The notes under the pieces were generated by a model, which was not told the origin of the DNA, made no database searches, and saw only the letters and a list, made by a program, of their open reading frames with translations. DNA of 64,000 nucleotides from Stutzerimonas stutzeri RCH2 (GTDB taxonomy: Bacteria; Pseudomonadota; Gammaproteobacteria; Pseudomonadales; Pseudomonadaceae), in contig NC_019936.1 of the NCBI RefSeq assembly GCF_000327065.1, positions 2,249,001 through 2,313,000 on the forward strand, written 5' to 3'. Position numbers and translations under genes: made by a program. Of this stretch, positions 46,996-59,891 are shown one piece after another; the first letter of the stretch is position 1; each line of letters starts with the position of its first letter.

Positions 46996-47919
46996 ATGCC
47001 AGCAAAGCGCAAAAGCACCGAACGGCCATTGGTTGGCGGCATCGGCATCAGCAACCCGCAGCGGGTGATCGACGCGGCGACCGGCACCACCAAGTTCGCC
47101 CTCGCCGAATATTACCTGTCGGTCGCCGACTGGCTGGTGCCACAGCTTGCCGGGCGGCCGCTGTCCATTGTTCGCGCCCCGGAGGGCATCGGCGGTGAGA
47201 GCTTCTTCCAGCGCCATTGCGGCCGGCTGAAGATGCCGCATATGCGCGCGCTGCCGAAGGATCTGGACCCGGAGCATGCGCGGCTGATCCAGGCCGACAA
47301 CATCACGGCGGTGCTCGAAGCGGTACAGATGGGCAGCGTGGAGTTCCACACCTGGAATGCCCGCAGCGACCGTATCGAACGGCCGGACCGGGTGATCTTC
47401 GATCTCGATCCCGACCCTGCGTTGCCCTGGTCGCGGATGATCGACACCACCGAACTGACGTTGGCGCTGCTCGACGAGCTCGGGCTGCGAGCATTTCTGA
47501 AGACCAGCGGCGGCCGCGGCATGCATGTGGTCGTGCCTATCGAGCGACGGCACGACTGGGATTGCGTGCGCAGCTTCGCCCAGGGCGTCACTCAAAGGCT
47601 CGGCCGTCAGCACCCGGAGCGCATCGCCTGCAAGATGGGCGCACAGAATCGGGTCGGACGCATCTTCGTCGATTACCTGCGCAACCAGCGTGGCGCCAGC
47701 ACGGTGGCGGCGTTCTCTGTGCGCGCACGGCCGGGGCTCGGCGTTTCGCTGCCGGTGAGCCTGGATGAGATGCGTCAGCTGGAAGGAGCGGATCAGTGGC
47801 GGCTGGGCAATGCCAGGGCGTACCTGAGCGAGCGAGGCGCCGATCCGTGGGCCGAGTACGGCAGCACCCGCCAGCGGCTCACGAGCACGTTGCTCGAGAC
47901 GTTGCGCAAAGAAGGCTGA
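46996..47919 (+). CDS. ligD: LigD polymerase/primase domain, stand-alone
   Basis: A 307-residue protein equal to the polymerase domain of LigD, an AEP-type primase-polymerase that fills gaps at broken ends. It reads GISNPQRVIDAATGTTKFAL, LVPQLAGRPLSIVRAPEGIG, the metal-binding pair FDLDPDP (Asp136, Asp138), LRAFLKTSGGRGMHVVVPIE, and CKMGAQNRVGRIFVDYLRNQ. In P. aeruginosa LigD the order is phosphoesterase, ligase, polymerase in one chain of about 840 residues. Here the first two domains are absent and Ku lies immediately upstream. Either the ligase is elsewhere or this locus has lost it. The N-terminus PAKRKSTERP is basic and unlike the normal linker. Confidence 0.9.
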   Translation: MPAKRKSTERPLVGGIGISNPQRVIDAATGTTKFALAEYYLSVADWLVPQLAGRPLSIVRAPEGIGGESFFQRHCGRLKMPHMRALPKDLDPEHARLIQADNITAVLEAVQMGSVEFHTWNARSDRIERPDRVIFDLDPDPALPWSRMIDTTELTLALLDELGLRAFLKTSGGRGMHVVVPIERRHDWDCVRSFAQGVTQRLGRQHPERIACKMGAQNRVGRIFVDYLRNQRGASTVAAFSVRARPGLGVSLPVSLDEMRQLEGADQWRLGNARAYLSERGADPWAEYGSTRQRLTSTLLETLRKEG

Positions 47920-48208
47920 GGGAGCTTATGGGCGGGCTTTCCGCGGCACGCCATCGCGACAAAGCTCGATCCCACATCAGGGCGAGGATATTGGCATCCA
48001 GTTGCTAGACCAGCGCTCTGGGTCCTGATCGCGAATGGCCGCGGGGCGACCATTTCACGGTCAGCGTCGCCGCCTTTCACCGCCGTGAAACAGCTTGATG
48101 CCAGGCCGAAATCCCCGGCGGTAGAGCCGCCCGTCATGCCATCGGAACCCGCTCGCTCGAGCAAAGTCGACCTTCTAGTTGGCCGAGCATTGATGACAGG
48201 AGATACCG

Positions 48209-51200
48209 ATGACGGTACGAGTATCCCGGCGGCAGTTCCTAAAGTTCGGCGCGGCCGGATTGGGTGCTTCCAGCATGGCGATGATGGGGTTCGCCCCGGA
48301 GGAGGCGCTGGCCTCGGTGCGGCATTTCAAGCTCACCGGCGCCAAGGTCACCCGCAATATCTGTACCTACTGTTCGGTGGGCTGCGGCATGTTGCTCTAT
48401 GCGCGTGGCGACGGCGCGATCAACAGCCATGACCACATCTTCCATGTCGAGGGTGACCCGGATCACCCGGTCAGCCGCGGTTCGCTCTGCCCACGCGGTG
48501 CCGGCGTGCTCGACTTCATCAAGAGCGATTCGCGGGTGCGCTATCCGCAGGTGCGCGAACCGGGCACCGATGAGTGGAAGCGCATCAGCTGGGACGAAGC
48601 CCTCGATCGCATCGCACGCCTGATGAAGGATGATCGTGACCGCAACTTCGAGACCCATGATGACGAGGGCCAGCTGGTTAACCGCTGGATGACCACGTCG
48701 ATGGTGGCGGCTTCGGCGTGCACCAACGAAACGGCCTATCTCACGCAGAAGATCACCCGCGCGCTGGGCATCCTCAAACTCGACAACCAGGCGCGCGTCT
48801 GACACGGACCGACGGTGGCAGGTCTTGCCCCTTCATTTGGTCGCGGTGCCATGACGAACAGCTGGGTCGACATTCGCAATGCAAACATCATCCTGTCCAT
48901 GGGCGGAAATTCGGCCGAAGCGCATCCGGTGGGCTTCCGCTGGGTCATGCAGGCCAAGGAACGCAGCGATGCGATCCTGATCTCCATCGATCCGCGCTAC
49001 AACCGCACCACCGCGGTGGCGGACTATCACGCCTGGATCCGTACCGGGACCGATATCGTCTTCCTCGGTGGGCTGATCAGCTTCCTGATCGAGAACGACC
49101 GCTACGCCCACGAATACGTGCTGCACTACACCGACGCGGCGCACTTGGTGCGTGAAGGCTTCGAGTTCAACGACGGGCTGTTCACCGGCTACGACGAGGA
49201 GCGTCACCAGTACGACAAGGCCACCTGGAACTTCGACCTGGACGAGCAGGGCTTCGTCCGTCGCGACGAGACGCTGCAGCATCCACGCTGCGTGTTCCAG
49301 ATGATGCGCAAGCATTACAGCCGCTACACGGTGGAGATGGTCGAGCGCGTCTGCGGCATGCCGCAGGCCAAAGTACTGCAGCTTTGGGAGCTGCTGGCGC
49401 AGAGCGCGGCGCCCGACAAGACCATGACCATCCTCTATGCCCTGGGCTGGACGCAGCATTCCATCGGCGCGCAGATGATCCGCACCGGCGCCATGGTTCA
49501 GCTGCTGCTCGGCAACATGGGCATGCCGGGCGGCGGGGTCAATGCGCTGCGCGGGCACTCCAACATCCAGGGGCTGACCGACATCGGCCTGCTGTCCAAC
49601 CTGCTGACCGGCTACATGACGTTGCCTGCAGCCGGCGCGCAGAACTACGACGACTACATCAAGCAGAAGATCCGCCAGCCGCTGTTGCCCAACCAGGTGT
49701 CGTACTGGAAGCACTACGAGCGCTTCTTCGTCAGCATGATGAAGGCCTTCTACGGCGATGCCGCCAGGGCCGAGAACAACTGGTGCTACGACTGGCTGCC
49801 CAAGCTGTCGGAGCCGCTGTACGACGTGCTCTATGCGGTCAACGACATGACCAAGGGCAAGATGACCGGCGCCTTCTGCCAGGGCTTCAACATCCTCGCG
49901 GCCTTCCCGAACAAGGCGAAGGTGCTGGATGGTCTGTCAAAGCTCAAATGGCTGGTGATCATGGATCCATTGGCCACCGAGACCGGCGAGTTCTGGAAGA
50001 ACCATGGCGAGTTCAACGACGTCGACCCGAGCCAGATCCAGACCGCGGTGTTCCGCCTGCCGACCACCACCTTCGCCGAGGACGACGGCTCGATCACCAA
50101 CAGCTCGCGCTGGCTGCAGTGGCACCACCAGGCCGCGCCGCCGCCCGGCGAGGCGAAAACCGATACGGCGATCCTCGCCGGCGTGTTCCATCGCCTGCAG
50201 AAGCTCTATCGAGAGGAGGGCGGCGCCTTCCCCGAGCCGATCCTCAACCTTACCTGGAACTACAGCGACCCGGCCCATCCCGCCGCGGCGGAACTGGCGC
50301 AGGAGTACAACGGCCGCGCTCTGGCGGACATCGAGGACCAGGGCCGGATCATCCGGCGCAAGGGCGAACTGCTCAACGACTTCGGCGAGCTGCGCGCCGA
50401 TGGCTCGACGTCCTGCGGCTGCTGGATCTACTCCGGCTCCTGGACCGAGCAGGGCAACATGATGGATCGACGGAACAATTCCGACCCCTACGACATCGGG
50501 GTAACGCTCGGCTGGGCCTGGGCTTGGCCATTGAATCGGCGGATTCTCTACAACCGCGCCTCGGCACGCCCGGACGGCACGCCGTGGGACCCGAATCGCG
50601 CGCTGGTGTGGTGGAACGGCGAACGCTGGGTCGGCGCCGATGTACCGGATTATCCGATCGCCGCGCCACCGGAGGACGACGTCAAGCCGTTCATCCTCAC
50701 CGAGAGCGGCACCGGGCATTTCTTCGCCAGCGAATGGCTGGGCGAGGGGCCGTTCCCCGAGCACTACGAGCCGCTGGAGTCGCCGATCCCCAATAACCCG
50801 CTGCACCCGAACAATCCGCTGGCGTACCACAATCCGGTGGCGCGGATTTTCCCCGAGGATCGCGACACCTTCGGCACCTTTGAGGAATTTCCCTACGCGG
50901 CGACCACCTACCGACTCACCGAACACTTCCACTACTGGACGACCCACGTGTTGCTCAACGCCATCGTCCAGCCGGAGAAGTTCGTCGAGATCGGCGAGGT
51001 GCTGGCCGGGGAGCTGGGCATCGCGGCAGGCGAGAAGGTGCGGGTGCGCTCCAAGCGTGGGCATATCGATGCGGTGGCGGTGGTGACCAAGCGCCTGCGT
51101 CCGCTCCAGGTGGACGGGCGCACCGTGCATCAGGTCGGTATCCCGATTCACTGGGGCTTCACCGGCGTGGCCAGGAAGGCGCACCTGACCAACACGCTGA

Positions 51201-51274
51201 CCCCCTTCGTGGGCGACGGCAACACCCAGACCCCGGAATTCAAGTCGTTCCTGGTGAACGTCGAGAAGCTATAG
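48209..51274 (+). CDS. fdnG: Formate dehydrogenase (FdnG/FdoG type) catalytic alpha subunit, selenocysteine-containing
   Basis: A 1021-residue molybdopterin enzyme that oxidises formate in the periplasm. The twin-arginine signal is SRRQFLK (residues 6-12). The [4Fe-4S] cysteines are Cys52, Cys55, Cys59 (ICTYCSVGC) and Cys94 (SLCPRG). The TGA at 48800-48802 lies where E. coli FdnG has its selenocysteine: [22 protein letters not shown], residue 198. Both halves are in one frame and match FdnG throughout, for example [40 protein letters not shown] and the end [22 protein letters not shown] lies before the start. The gene leads the operon with beta, gamma and FdhE. Selenocysteine insertion genes must exist elsewhere. 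Confidence 0.96.
48800..48842 (+). promoter_or_regulatory. SECIS element for selenocysteine insertion in fdnG
   Basis: Eighteen bases after the TGA, the hairpin GGCA-GGTCT-TGCC (48817-48829) shows the GGUCU apical loop found in E. coli fdhF and fdnG SECIS elements, at the same distance. Further pairing below is likely. It should bind SelB and direct Sec at the UGA. Confidence 0.85.
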
Positions 51275-51284
51275 GAGACGCCTG

Positions 51285-52223
51285 ATGCGAGGTGACCAGA
51301 TCAACCTGCAGAACATCATCGCGCGTTCGGCGACTACCGAGCCTTCGCCGCAGATCCGCTCCGGCGGCGTGGAGAAGGTGACCAAGCTGATCGACGTGTC
51401 GGTGTGCATCGGCTGCAAGGCCTGCCAGGTGGCGTGCATGGAGTGGAACGACCTGCGCGACGAGGTCGGCGAATGCGACGGCACCTACAACGCCCCGCAG
51501 GACCTGACGCCGTCGTCGTTCGAGGTCATGCGCTTTTCCGAGTACGAGAACGAGGAGGGCGACCTCGAGTGGCTGATCCGCAAGGACAACTGCATGCACT
51601 GCGCCGAGCCGGGCTGCCTGAAGGCTTGCCCGTCGCCCGGCGCCATCGTGCAGTACGCCAACGGCATCGTCGACTTCAACTCCGAGCACTGCATTGGCTG
51701 CGGTTACTGCGTGGCCGGCTGCCCGTTCAACATTCCGCGTATCTCGAAGAAGGACAACAAGGCCTACAAGTGCACGCTCTGTTCCGACCGCGTCTATCAC
51801 GGCCTGGAGCCGGCGTGCGTGAAGAGCTGTCCGACTGGTGCTATCCAGTTCGGCACCAAGGAGCAGATGCTCGACTACGGTGCGCACCGGGTCGGCAAGC
51901 TCAACGAGCGCGGCTACGAGAATGCCGGCATGTACGATCCGGCCGGCGTCGGCGGCACCCACGTGGTCTACGTGCTGCAGCATGCCGACAAGCCGGAGAT
52001 CTACAGCGGCCTGCCGAAGGACCCGCACATCAGCCCGACGGTGGAGATGTGGAAAGGCGTGACCAAGCCGATCATGTCCGCGGTACTGGGCGTGTCGGTG
52101 CTGGCCGGGTTCTTCCACTACATGACCAAGGGGCCGAAGGAGGAGCCAGAGGACGATCCCGATCCAGCGAAGGCGAACGCCGAGCGTGAGCAGAACCTGC
52201 GCGATGAGGAGCGGCGGCCATGA
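51285..52223 (+). CDS. fdnH: Formate dehydrogenase iron-sulfur beta subunit
   Basis: A 312-residue electron-transfer subunit. It has four ferredoxin-like cysteine clusters: [44 protein letters not shown] and CTLCSDRV with ACVKSCP. Near the C-terminus (about residues 255-285) one membrane helix, [20 protein letters not shown], anchors it on the periplasmic side. Length is close to E. coli FdnH (294) with a charged tail. It overlaps the gamma-subunit gene by 4 bp and lies 10 bp after fdnG. Confidence 0.95.
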   Translation: MRGDQINLQNIIARSATTEPSPQIRSGGVEKVTKLIDVSVCIGCKACQVACMEWNDLRDEVGECDGTYNAPQDLTPSSFEVMRFSEYENEEGDLEWLIRKDNCMHCAEPGCLKACPSPGAIVQYANGIVDFNSEHCIGCGYCVAGCPFNIPRISKKDNKAYKCTLCSDRVYHGLEPACVKSCPTGAIQFGTKEQMLDYGAHRVGKLNERGYENAGMYDPAGVGGTHVVYVLQHADKPEIYSGLPKDPHISPTVEMWKGVTKPIMSAVLGVSVLAGFFHYMTKGPKEEPEDDPDPAKANAEREQNLRDEERRP

Positions 52224-52924
52224 GTCATTCCAACGTACGCAAGGGCATCCTGCGCTATGGCCCCTGGGCGCGGGCCAATCACTGGATCGTCGCGATCTGC
52301 TTCGTGCTGCTCACCTTGAGCGGGCTGGCGTTGTTCTATCCGGCGTTCTTCGGCCTTACCGCGCTGTTCGGCGGGCCGGAGCCGACGCGCATCGTGCACC
52401 CGTACATCGGCGTGTTCATGACACTGTTCTTCCTGATCCAGGCGGTGCGCTTCTTTCGCGCCAACCTGTTCCGCCGCTACGACGTGCAATGGACGCGGCA
52501 GATTGGCGACGTGCTGTCCAACCGGGACGAGCGCCTGCCGCCGGTGGGCCAGAACAACGCTGGGCAGAAGCTGGTGTACTGGGTGTTTCTGGCCACGGTG
52601 CCAGTGCTGCTGGTAACCGGCGTGGTGCTCTGGCGGCCCTGGGTAGCCAGTGAAATGCCGATCTGGGCGCTGCGCTGGGCGGCGTTGATCCACGCGCTGA
52701 CAGCGTTCGTCGCCATCCTCACGCTGATCATCCACGTCTATTCGGCCATCTGGGTCAAAGGCTCGATCCGCGCGATGACCCAGGGCCGGGTCAGCCCGGC
52801 CTGGGCGCGGCATCACCACAAGCTCTGGTACGACGAGGTCATGGCCGGCGAGAAACGCGGCGACGAGTCGGCCTTGCCCCATCGCGAGCCCGGTGATGCC
52901 GCGGCCAGCAGAAATCGAACATGA
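52220..52924 (+). CDS. fdnI: Formate dehydrogenase cytochrome b556 gamma subunit
   Basis: A 234-residue membrane protein with four hydrophobic segments that carries two b-type hemes and passes electrons to quinone. Heme-ligand candidates are the His in [20 protein letters not shown] (TM1), the His in [20 protein letters not shown], and the conserved [10 protein letters not shown] near the end. [20 protein letters not shown] is the family's post-TM4 marker. Length is close to E. coli FdnI (217). The gene starts inside the fdnH stop. Confidence 0.94.
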   Translation: MSHSNVRKGILRYGPWARANHWIVAICFVLLTLSGLALFYPAFFGLTALFGGPEPTRIVHPYIGVFMTLFFLIQAVRFFRANLFRRYDVQWTRQIGDVLSNRDERLPPVGQNNAGQKLVYWVFLATVPVLLVTGVVLWRPWVASEMPIWALRWAALIHALTAFVAILTLIIHVYSAIWVKGSIRAMTQGRVSPAWARHHHKLWYDEVMAGEKRGDESALPHREPGDAAASRNRT

Positions 52925-52946
52925 CTGAACAGCAAGGGAATCGAGC

Positions 52947-53894
52947 ATGAAAGGAAAACGCGGAGCGGCAGGCCATGAATTCGGCTATGCACCCACCACG
53001 ATCATGGAACCGCCCGAGGTCGTGCTGCCGGACGACCAGCTGTTCAGCCGCCGCGCGCTGCGGCTGCGCGAGCTGATGGTGATGGTGCCGGCGCTGGACG
53101 AGTTTCTCGACTTCATGGGCCGTGTGGCACAAGCGCAGCACCAGGTACTCAGCGGTCGCGAGCCGGCCTGGCACCCCGCGCCGGATGCGTTCGACCAGGC
53201 CTTCGCGCATCGCATGCCGCCCCTGGGCTTTCGTGCGTTGCGCCGCGATCTGGACTGGCAGGGCGACCTGTTAGCCATCGTCGCTGCCCTGGAATTACAC
53301 GTCGGTGAGCGGCAGAGGCCGTTGCTGCAAGCGCTGCGTGAAGCGGATGCCGAGGCACTGCAGACGATCGCCGACGATGTGCTGGAGCAACGTCCCGGCA
53401 GCGAAGCCACGCGTGGCCTGATGCCGCTGGTGGCCGCCGCGTTGCAGGTGGCCTGGGCACGGCTCGCGGCTGGATTGCCACGCCCGCCAGCGCAACCGCT
53501 GGCTGAGGCGCGCGCCTTGTGCCCCTGCTGCGGCTCGCCGCCAGTGGCGAGTGTGGTGCACAACGAACCCAATCGCAGTGGCGTGCGCTCCCTGCACTGC
53601 GCGCTGTGCGCCACGGAGTGGCACCTGGAGCGGGTCAAGTGCAGCAACTGCGAGACGGGTGGGCAACTGCTCTACTTGGAGCTGGACGACGAGCAGGGCG
53701 AGCCGTTCCTGCCAGTCCAGGCGGAAGCCTGCGGCGCCTGCGAAAGCTACTTGAAGATCGTGCTGCGGCAACTGCAAGGCCGCGCCGACCCGGTCGCCGA
53801 CGATCTCGCCAGCCTGCCGCTGGACCTGATGCTGGCCGCCGAGGGCGTCTACGCCAGAAGCGGCTACAACCCGCTGCTGGTGTTCGGCGACTAG
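52947..53894 (+). CDS. fdhE: FdhE, formate dehydrogenase accessory protein
   Basis: A 315-residue cytoplasmic maturation factor needed for active Tat-exported formate dehydrogenases. The rubredoxin-like cysteine pairs are LCPCCGSPPVAS, LHCALCATEWHLERVKCSNC and EACGACESYLKIV, in the order expected for FdhE. The end LMLAAEGVYARSGYNPLLVF matches the family. Length equals E. coli FdhE (309). It is 22 bp after fdnI, in the same operon. Confidence 0.94.
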   Translation: MKGKRGAAGHEFGYAPTTIMEPPEVVLPDDQLFSRRALRLRELMVMVPALDEFLDFMGRVAQAQHQVLSGREPAWHPAPDAFDQAFAHRMPPLGFRALRRDLDWQGDLLAIVAALELHVGERQRPLLQALREADAEALQTIADDVLEQRPGSEATRGLMPLVAAALQVAWARLAAGLPRPPAQPLAEARALCPCCGSPPVASVVHNEPNRSGVRSLHCALCATEWHLERVKCSNCETGGQLLYLELDDEQGEPFLPVQAEACGACESYLKIVLRQLQGRADPVADDLASLPLDLMLAAEGVYARSGYNPLLVFGD

Positions 53895-53904
53895 GACGCA
53901 GCGG

Positions 53905-54069
53905 TCATGCCGGCTGCGGGCTGTCGGCATCGACCACCGTTTGATTGCCATAGGGCGAGCCAGGCTTGTGCTCGTCCAGCTCTTCGGCGCAGGGGACCTG
54001 CGGCACATCACCGGGTTGATCGTGCACGATCGGATCCGGTTGAGGCACATCGGGGCGTGCATGGGTCAT
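53905..54069 (-). CDS. Small acidic proline-rich hypothetical protein (54 residues)
   Basis: A 54-residue frame opens MTHARPDVPQPDPIVHDQPG and is rich in Pro, Asp and His. It has AGGAG six to seven bases before the ATG at 54069, which favours a real gene over chance. No domain, signal peptide or membrane segment is visible. It is convergent with fdhE, ending 11 bp from its stop. Similar short Pro/Asp-rich proteins are often predicted in pseudomonads, but I assign no function. Confidence 0.55.
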   Translation of the reverse strand: MTHARPDVPQPDPIVHDQPGDVPQVPCAEELDEHKPGSPYGNQTVVDADSPQPA

Positions 54070-54416
54070 GGTCGTTCTCCTGATGAAGCGCTGCTTGCGC
54101 GGTAGCGGCAAGCATCCTGAATTGAGGCGCGGCGCTGGCACGGGTTCCGGTCAACCGTCGGCGGTGCACTGCCTGCCGACGATTGGCTCGACCGCGATCA
54201 TCCCGCATTTCCAATAGCGTGCCGAGCGGCTCGGCAAGGCTGCTGACCGACCGCCGGAAGGGCATGCCAACGGGCGCCGGAGGCTGAACTTTCCAAGGCC
54301 CCTTGGCTCGGAAGAAAGAGCCGACAAAAACCGTACCGGTCGCCTCCCGAACCGCACGATGACGCATCCAGAGGCGGCTCGGGCAACCGAACCCATGCGC
54401 CTCAGGAGCCCTTTCG
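54070..54416. other. Intergenic region before glgE
   Basis: About 350 bases without a convincing gene. It must hold the promoters of the 54-residue gene and of glgE. A perfect 8-bp dyad TGCCGAGC-G-GCTCGGCA lies at 54220-54236, with no loop or T-run. The AGGAG ahead of glgE is at its right end. No RNA gene is recognised. Confidence 0.5.
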
Positions 54417-56429
<2,013 letters not shown>

Positions 56430-56454
56430 ATTCTCGAACGCAGCTTCTAATCAT

Positions 56455-56482
56455 TGAAAATCAGCTAGTTATGCGATTTTCA
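56455..56482. other. AT-rich inverted repeat between glgE and treS
   Basis: TGAAAATC (56455-56462) and GATTTTCA (56475-56482) form an 8-bp dyad in an unusually AT-rich patch of this GC-rich region. It could be an internal promoter region or a weak attenuator for treS-glgB; the sequence alone does not decide. Confidence 0.35.
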
Positions 56483-56564
56483 TAATGTGATTTCCAGCTG
56501 AAGTTCTGCCGTTGCCCGGTCGCCGATCTGGCCGGGCCTTCACACCGCGACAGGAATGAAGAAC

Positions 56565-59500
56565 ATGGCAAAACCGCGCAAACCAGCGGCATTCATCAAG
56601 GACCCGCTCTGGTACAAGGATGCGGTGGTGTATCAGGTGCACCTCAAGTCCTTCTATGACTCGAACAACGACGGAGTTGGCGATTTCGCCGGACTGATCG
56701 ATAAGCTGGACTACATCGCCGACCTTGGGGTCAATACCATCTGGCTGTTGCCGTTCTATCCCTCGCCACGGCGTGACGATGGTTACGATATCGCCGACTA
56801 CCGCGGCGTGCATCCTGAGTACGGGACCATGGCCGATGCCCGGCGCTTCATTGCCGAGGCGCACAAGCGCGGGTTGCGGGTGATTACCGAGCTGGTCATC
56901 AACCACACCTCCGATCAGCATCCCTGGTTCCAGCGCGCCCGCAAGGCCCGCAAGGGCTCGGCGGCGCGCAACTTCTACGTGTGGTCCGACACCGACGAAA
57001 AGTATGACGGTACGCGGATCATCTTCCTCGACACCGAGAAGTCCAACTGGACCTGGGATCCGGTGGCCAAGCAGTACTTCTGGCACCGCTTCTATTCGCA
57101 CCAGCCGGACCTGAACTTCGACAACCCTCAGGTGATGAAGGCCGTGCTGGCCGTGATGCGCTACTGGCTGGATATGGGCATCGACGGCCTGCGGCTGGAC
57201 GCCATTCCCTATCTGGTCGAGCGCGACGGCACCAACAACGAGAACCTGCCGGAAACCCACGCGGTGCTGAAAGCCATCCGCGCAGAGATCGACGCCAACT
57301 ACCCGGATCGCATGTTGCTGGCCGAGGCCAATCAATGGCCGGAGGACACCCAGCTCTACTTCGGTGGAGAAGACGGCGGCCCGGGCGACGAATGCCACAT
57401 GGCGTTCCACTTCCCGCTGATGCCGCGCATGTACATGGCGATCGCCCAGGAAGACCGTTTCCCGATCACCGACATCCTGCGCCAGACCCCGGATATCCCG
57501 GAAAACTGCCAGTGGGCGATCTTCCTGCGTAACCACGATGAGCTGACGCTGGAGATGGTGACCGACCGCGAGCGCGACTATCTGTGGAATTACTACGCCT
57601 CGGACAAGCGCGCGCGGATCAATTTGGGCATCCGCCGCCGTCTCGCGCCGCTGCTGGAGCGTGACCGCCGGCGCATCGAACTGCTCAACAGCTTGCTGCT
57701 CTCCATGCCGGGCACGCCGGTGATCTATTACGGCGACGAAATCGGCATGGGCGACAACATCTTCCTCGGCGACCGCGACGGCGTGCGTACGCCCATGCAG
57801 TGGTCGGTGGACCGCAACGGCGGCTTCTCCCGCGCCGACCCGCCGAACCTGGTGCTGCCGCCGGTCATGGACCCGCTCTACGGCTACTACACGATCAACG
57901 TTGAAGCACAGCAGCGCGACCCGCATTCGCTGCTCAACTGGACGCGACGGATGCTGACCATCCGCAAGCAGTTCAAGGCGTTCGGACGTGGCACGCTGAA
58001 GATGCTGGCACCGAGCAACCGGCGCATCCTCGCCTATCTGCGTGAGTTCACAGGAGCCAACGGCGACACTGAGATCATCTTCTGCGTGGCCAACGTCTCC
58101 CGTTCGGCGCAGGCGGCGGAACTGGAAATGTCGCAGTACGCCGGCATGGTCCCGGTGGAGATGGTCGGTGGCAGCGCCTTTCCGCCCATCGGCCAGCTGC
58201 CGTACCTGCTGACGTTGCCACCTTACGGCTTCTACTGGTTCCAGCTGGCACCGACCAACCAGATGCCGAGCTGGCACCAGGAGCCGGTGGAAACCATGCC
58301 GGACTTCCAGACCCTGGTGCTCAAGCGCCTCGACACGCTGACCGCAGCCAACCGCCGCACGCTCGAAGCCGAAGCGCTGCCGGCCTACCTGCCGAAGCGG
58401 CGCTGGTTCGCGGCCAAGGACGTGGCCATCGAGTCCATCCGGATCAATTACTGCGTGCCGTTCGGCGATCCGAACCGGCCGGTACTGCTCAGTGAGCTGT
58501 GTGTGGAATCCGCCGGGCGCAGCGATCTGTACCAGCTGCCGCTAGGCTTTCTGGCCGAGACCGATTTCGAGGTCGCGTTACCACAGCAACTGGCCCTGGC
58601 GCGGGTACGCCGCGGGCCGCAGGTCGGTCTGATGACCGATGCCTTCGCCCTTGAGCAGTTCAGCGCGGCGGTCATTCAGGGCTTGCGTGATGAACTGGTG
58701 CTGGCATGCAACGACGGTGAGATCCGCTTTGTGCCGATGCCGCAGCTGGCCGACCTGCAACTGCTGGCCCAACCGGAGGTTCGCTTCATCTCGGCGGAGC
58801 AGTCGAACAGCTCGGCGATCATCGACAACAAGGTGATGATCAAATTGCTCCGTCGGGTGGCACCGGGTATCCATCCTGAACTGGAAATGGGCGGTTTTCT
58901 CACCGCACGCGGTTTCGCCCATATCTCCGGCATGCTCGGCCAGGTCAGCCGGATCAACAAGCAGGGCGAGCCGATCGCCCTGATGGTGATTCAGCATTTC
59001 CTCGACAGTCAGGGCGATGCGTGGGTGTGGACGTTGAACAACCTCGATCGTGCCGTGCGTGACGAAATCGCCGGCGGCGTGTCGATGCACGAGAATCAGT
59101 TCAGTGCGCTGGACGAATTGCAGTCGTTCAACCAGTTGCTCGGCCAGCGTCTGGGCGAGATGCACATGGCGCTCGCGGCGCAGACCGACGATGCCGCGTT
59201 CGCCTACGAAAGCACGAGCAAGACAGATGCCGAGCAGTGGGAGCAAAGCGTCACTGCGCAGCTCGAACAGGCACTGCAGCGGATCGACGAGCATCGTTCG
59301 AATCTCGAGCGCAAGGACGCCGCTGCCGTGGGGCAGCTGCTCCAACGCCGCGACAAGCTGATCGCACAAGTGAAACGTCTGGCCGCTAGAACGGTTGGCG
59401 GTGTGCGCACCCGTGTGCACGGCGACCTGCACCTCGGTCAGGTACTGGTGGTGCAGGGCGATGCCTATTTCATCGACTTCGAGGGCGAACCGGCCCGCTC

Positions 59501-59891
59501 GCTGGATGAACGCCGCGCGAAACACAGCCCGTTCAAGGATGTCTCAGGCCTGCTGCGCTCGTTCGAATACGCGGCGGCCATGACCATTCGCGGCGCGCAG
59601 ATCAGCGACAGCACACCGGAAGCCGATCAGGCTCGCGAGCGCATCGCCGCCAGTTACCAGAGCAGCGCGCAGCAGGTGTTCATGGAGGCCTATCGGCAGG
59701 CGACAGCCGAATTGCCGCATGACTGGCGCGAGCAGGATGGCGCGAATGCTGCACTGCTGTTGTTCAGCCTGGAAAAATGCGCATACGAGATCGTTTACGA
59801 AGCGGAGAACCGCCCGGCCTGGTTGCCCGTCCCGCTACAGGGATTGCTGGCCCTGGCACAACAGTTTTTAGATGGAGGTTCCAATGACTGA
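56565..59891 (+). CDS. treS: Trehalose synthase fused to maltokinase (TreS-Pep2/Mak)
   Basis: About 1108 residues. Residues 1-550 are a GH13 trehalose synthase that interconverts trehalose and maltose: [20 protein letters not shown], nucleophile Asp212 in LRLDAIPYL, acid/base Glu254 in [10 protein letters not shown], and Asp325 in [10 protein letters not shown]. Residues 580-1108 are a maltokinase with an aminoglycoside-phosphotransferase-like fold: [31 protein letters not shown], catalytic His952-Gly-Asp954 in [15 protein letters not shown], and [13 protein letters not shown]. Together they supply maltose-1-phosphate to GlgE. I prefer the ATG at 56565 because CAGGA lies 9 bases upstream; an ATG nine bases earlier has no room for it. 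It overlaps glgB by 8 bp. Confidence 0.94.
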   Translation: MAKPRKPAAFIKDPLWYKDAVVYQVHLKSFYDSNNDGVGDFAGLIDKLDYIADLGVNTIWLLPFYPSPRRDDGYDIADYRGVHPEYGTMADARRFIAEAHKRGLRVITELVINHTSDQHPWFQRARKARKGSAARNFYVWSDTDEKYDGTRIIFLDTEKSNWTWDPVAKQYFWHRFYSHQPDLNFDNPQVMKAVLAVMRYWLDMGIDGLRLDAIPYLVERDGTNNENLPETHAVLKAIRAEIDANYPDRMLLAEANQWPEDTQLYFGGEDGGPGDECHMAFHFPLMPRMYMAIAQEDRFPITDILRQTPDIPENCQWAIFLRNHDELTLEMVTDRERDYLWNYYASDKRARINLGIRRRLAPLLERDRRRIELLNSLLLSMPGTPVIYYGDEIGMGDNIFLGDRDGVRTPMQWSVDRNGGFSRADPPNLVLPPVMDPLYGYYTINVEAQQRDPHSLLNWTRRMLTIRKQFKAFGRGTLKMLAPSNRRILAYLREFTGANGDTEIIFCVANVSRSAQAAELEMSQYAGMVPVEMVGGSAFPPIGQLPYLLTLPPYGFYWFQLAPTNQMPSWHQEPVETMPDFQTLVLKRLDTLTAANRRTLEAEALPAYLPKRRWFAAKDVAIESIRINYCVPFGDPNRPVLLSELCVESAGRSDLYQLPLGFLAETDFEVALPQQLALARVRRGPQVGLMTDAFALEQFSAAVIQGLRDELVLACNDGEIRFVPMPQLADLQLLAQPEVRFISAEQSNSSAIIDNKVMIKLLRRVAPGIHPELEMGGFLTARGFAHISGMLGQVSRINKQGEPIALMVIQHFLDSQGDAWVWTLNNLDRAVRDEIAGGVSMHENQFSALDELQSFNQLLGQRLGEMHMALAAQTDDAAFAYESTSKTDAEQWEQSVTAQLEQALQRIDEHRSNLERKDAAAVGQLLQRRDKLIAQVKRLAARTVGGVRTRVHGDLHLGQVLVVQGDAYFIDFEGEPARSLDERRAKHSPFKDVSGLLRSFEYAAAMTIRGAQISDSTPEADQARERIAASYQSSAQQVFMEAYRQATAELPHDWREQDGANAALLLFSLEKCAYEIVYEAENRPAWLPVPLQGLLALAQQFLDGGSND

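Noticed and set aside
47920..48208. Missing LigD ligase/phosphoesterase part or another gene after the polymerase domain
   Set aside because: No frame in these 289 bases shows ligase motifs; the region looks like the promoter area of fdnG. No clear FNR box was found in it either.
48800..48802. TGA in fdnG read as a nonsense mutation giving a split pseudogene
   Set aside because: It matches the selenocysteine position of FdnG, both halves are in the same frame, and a SECIS-type hairpin follows.
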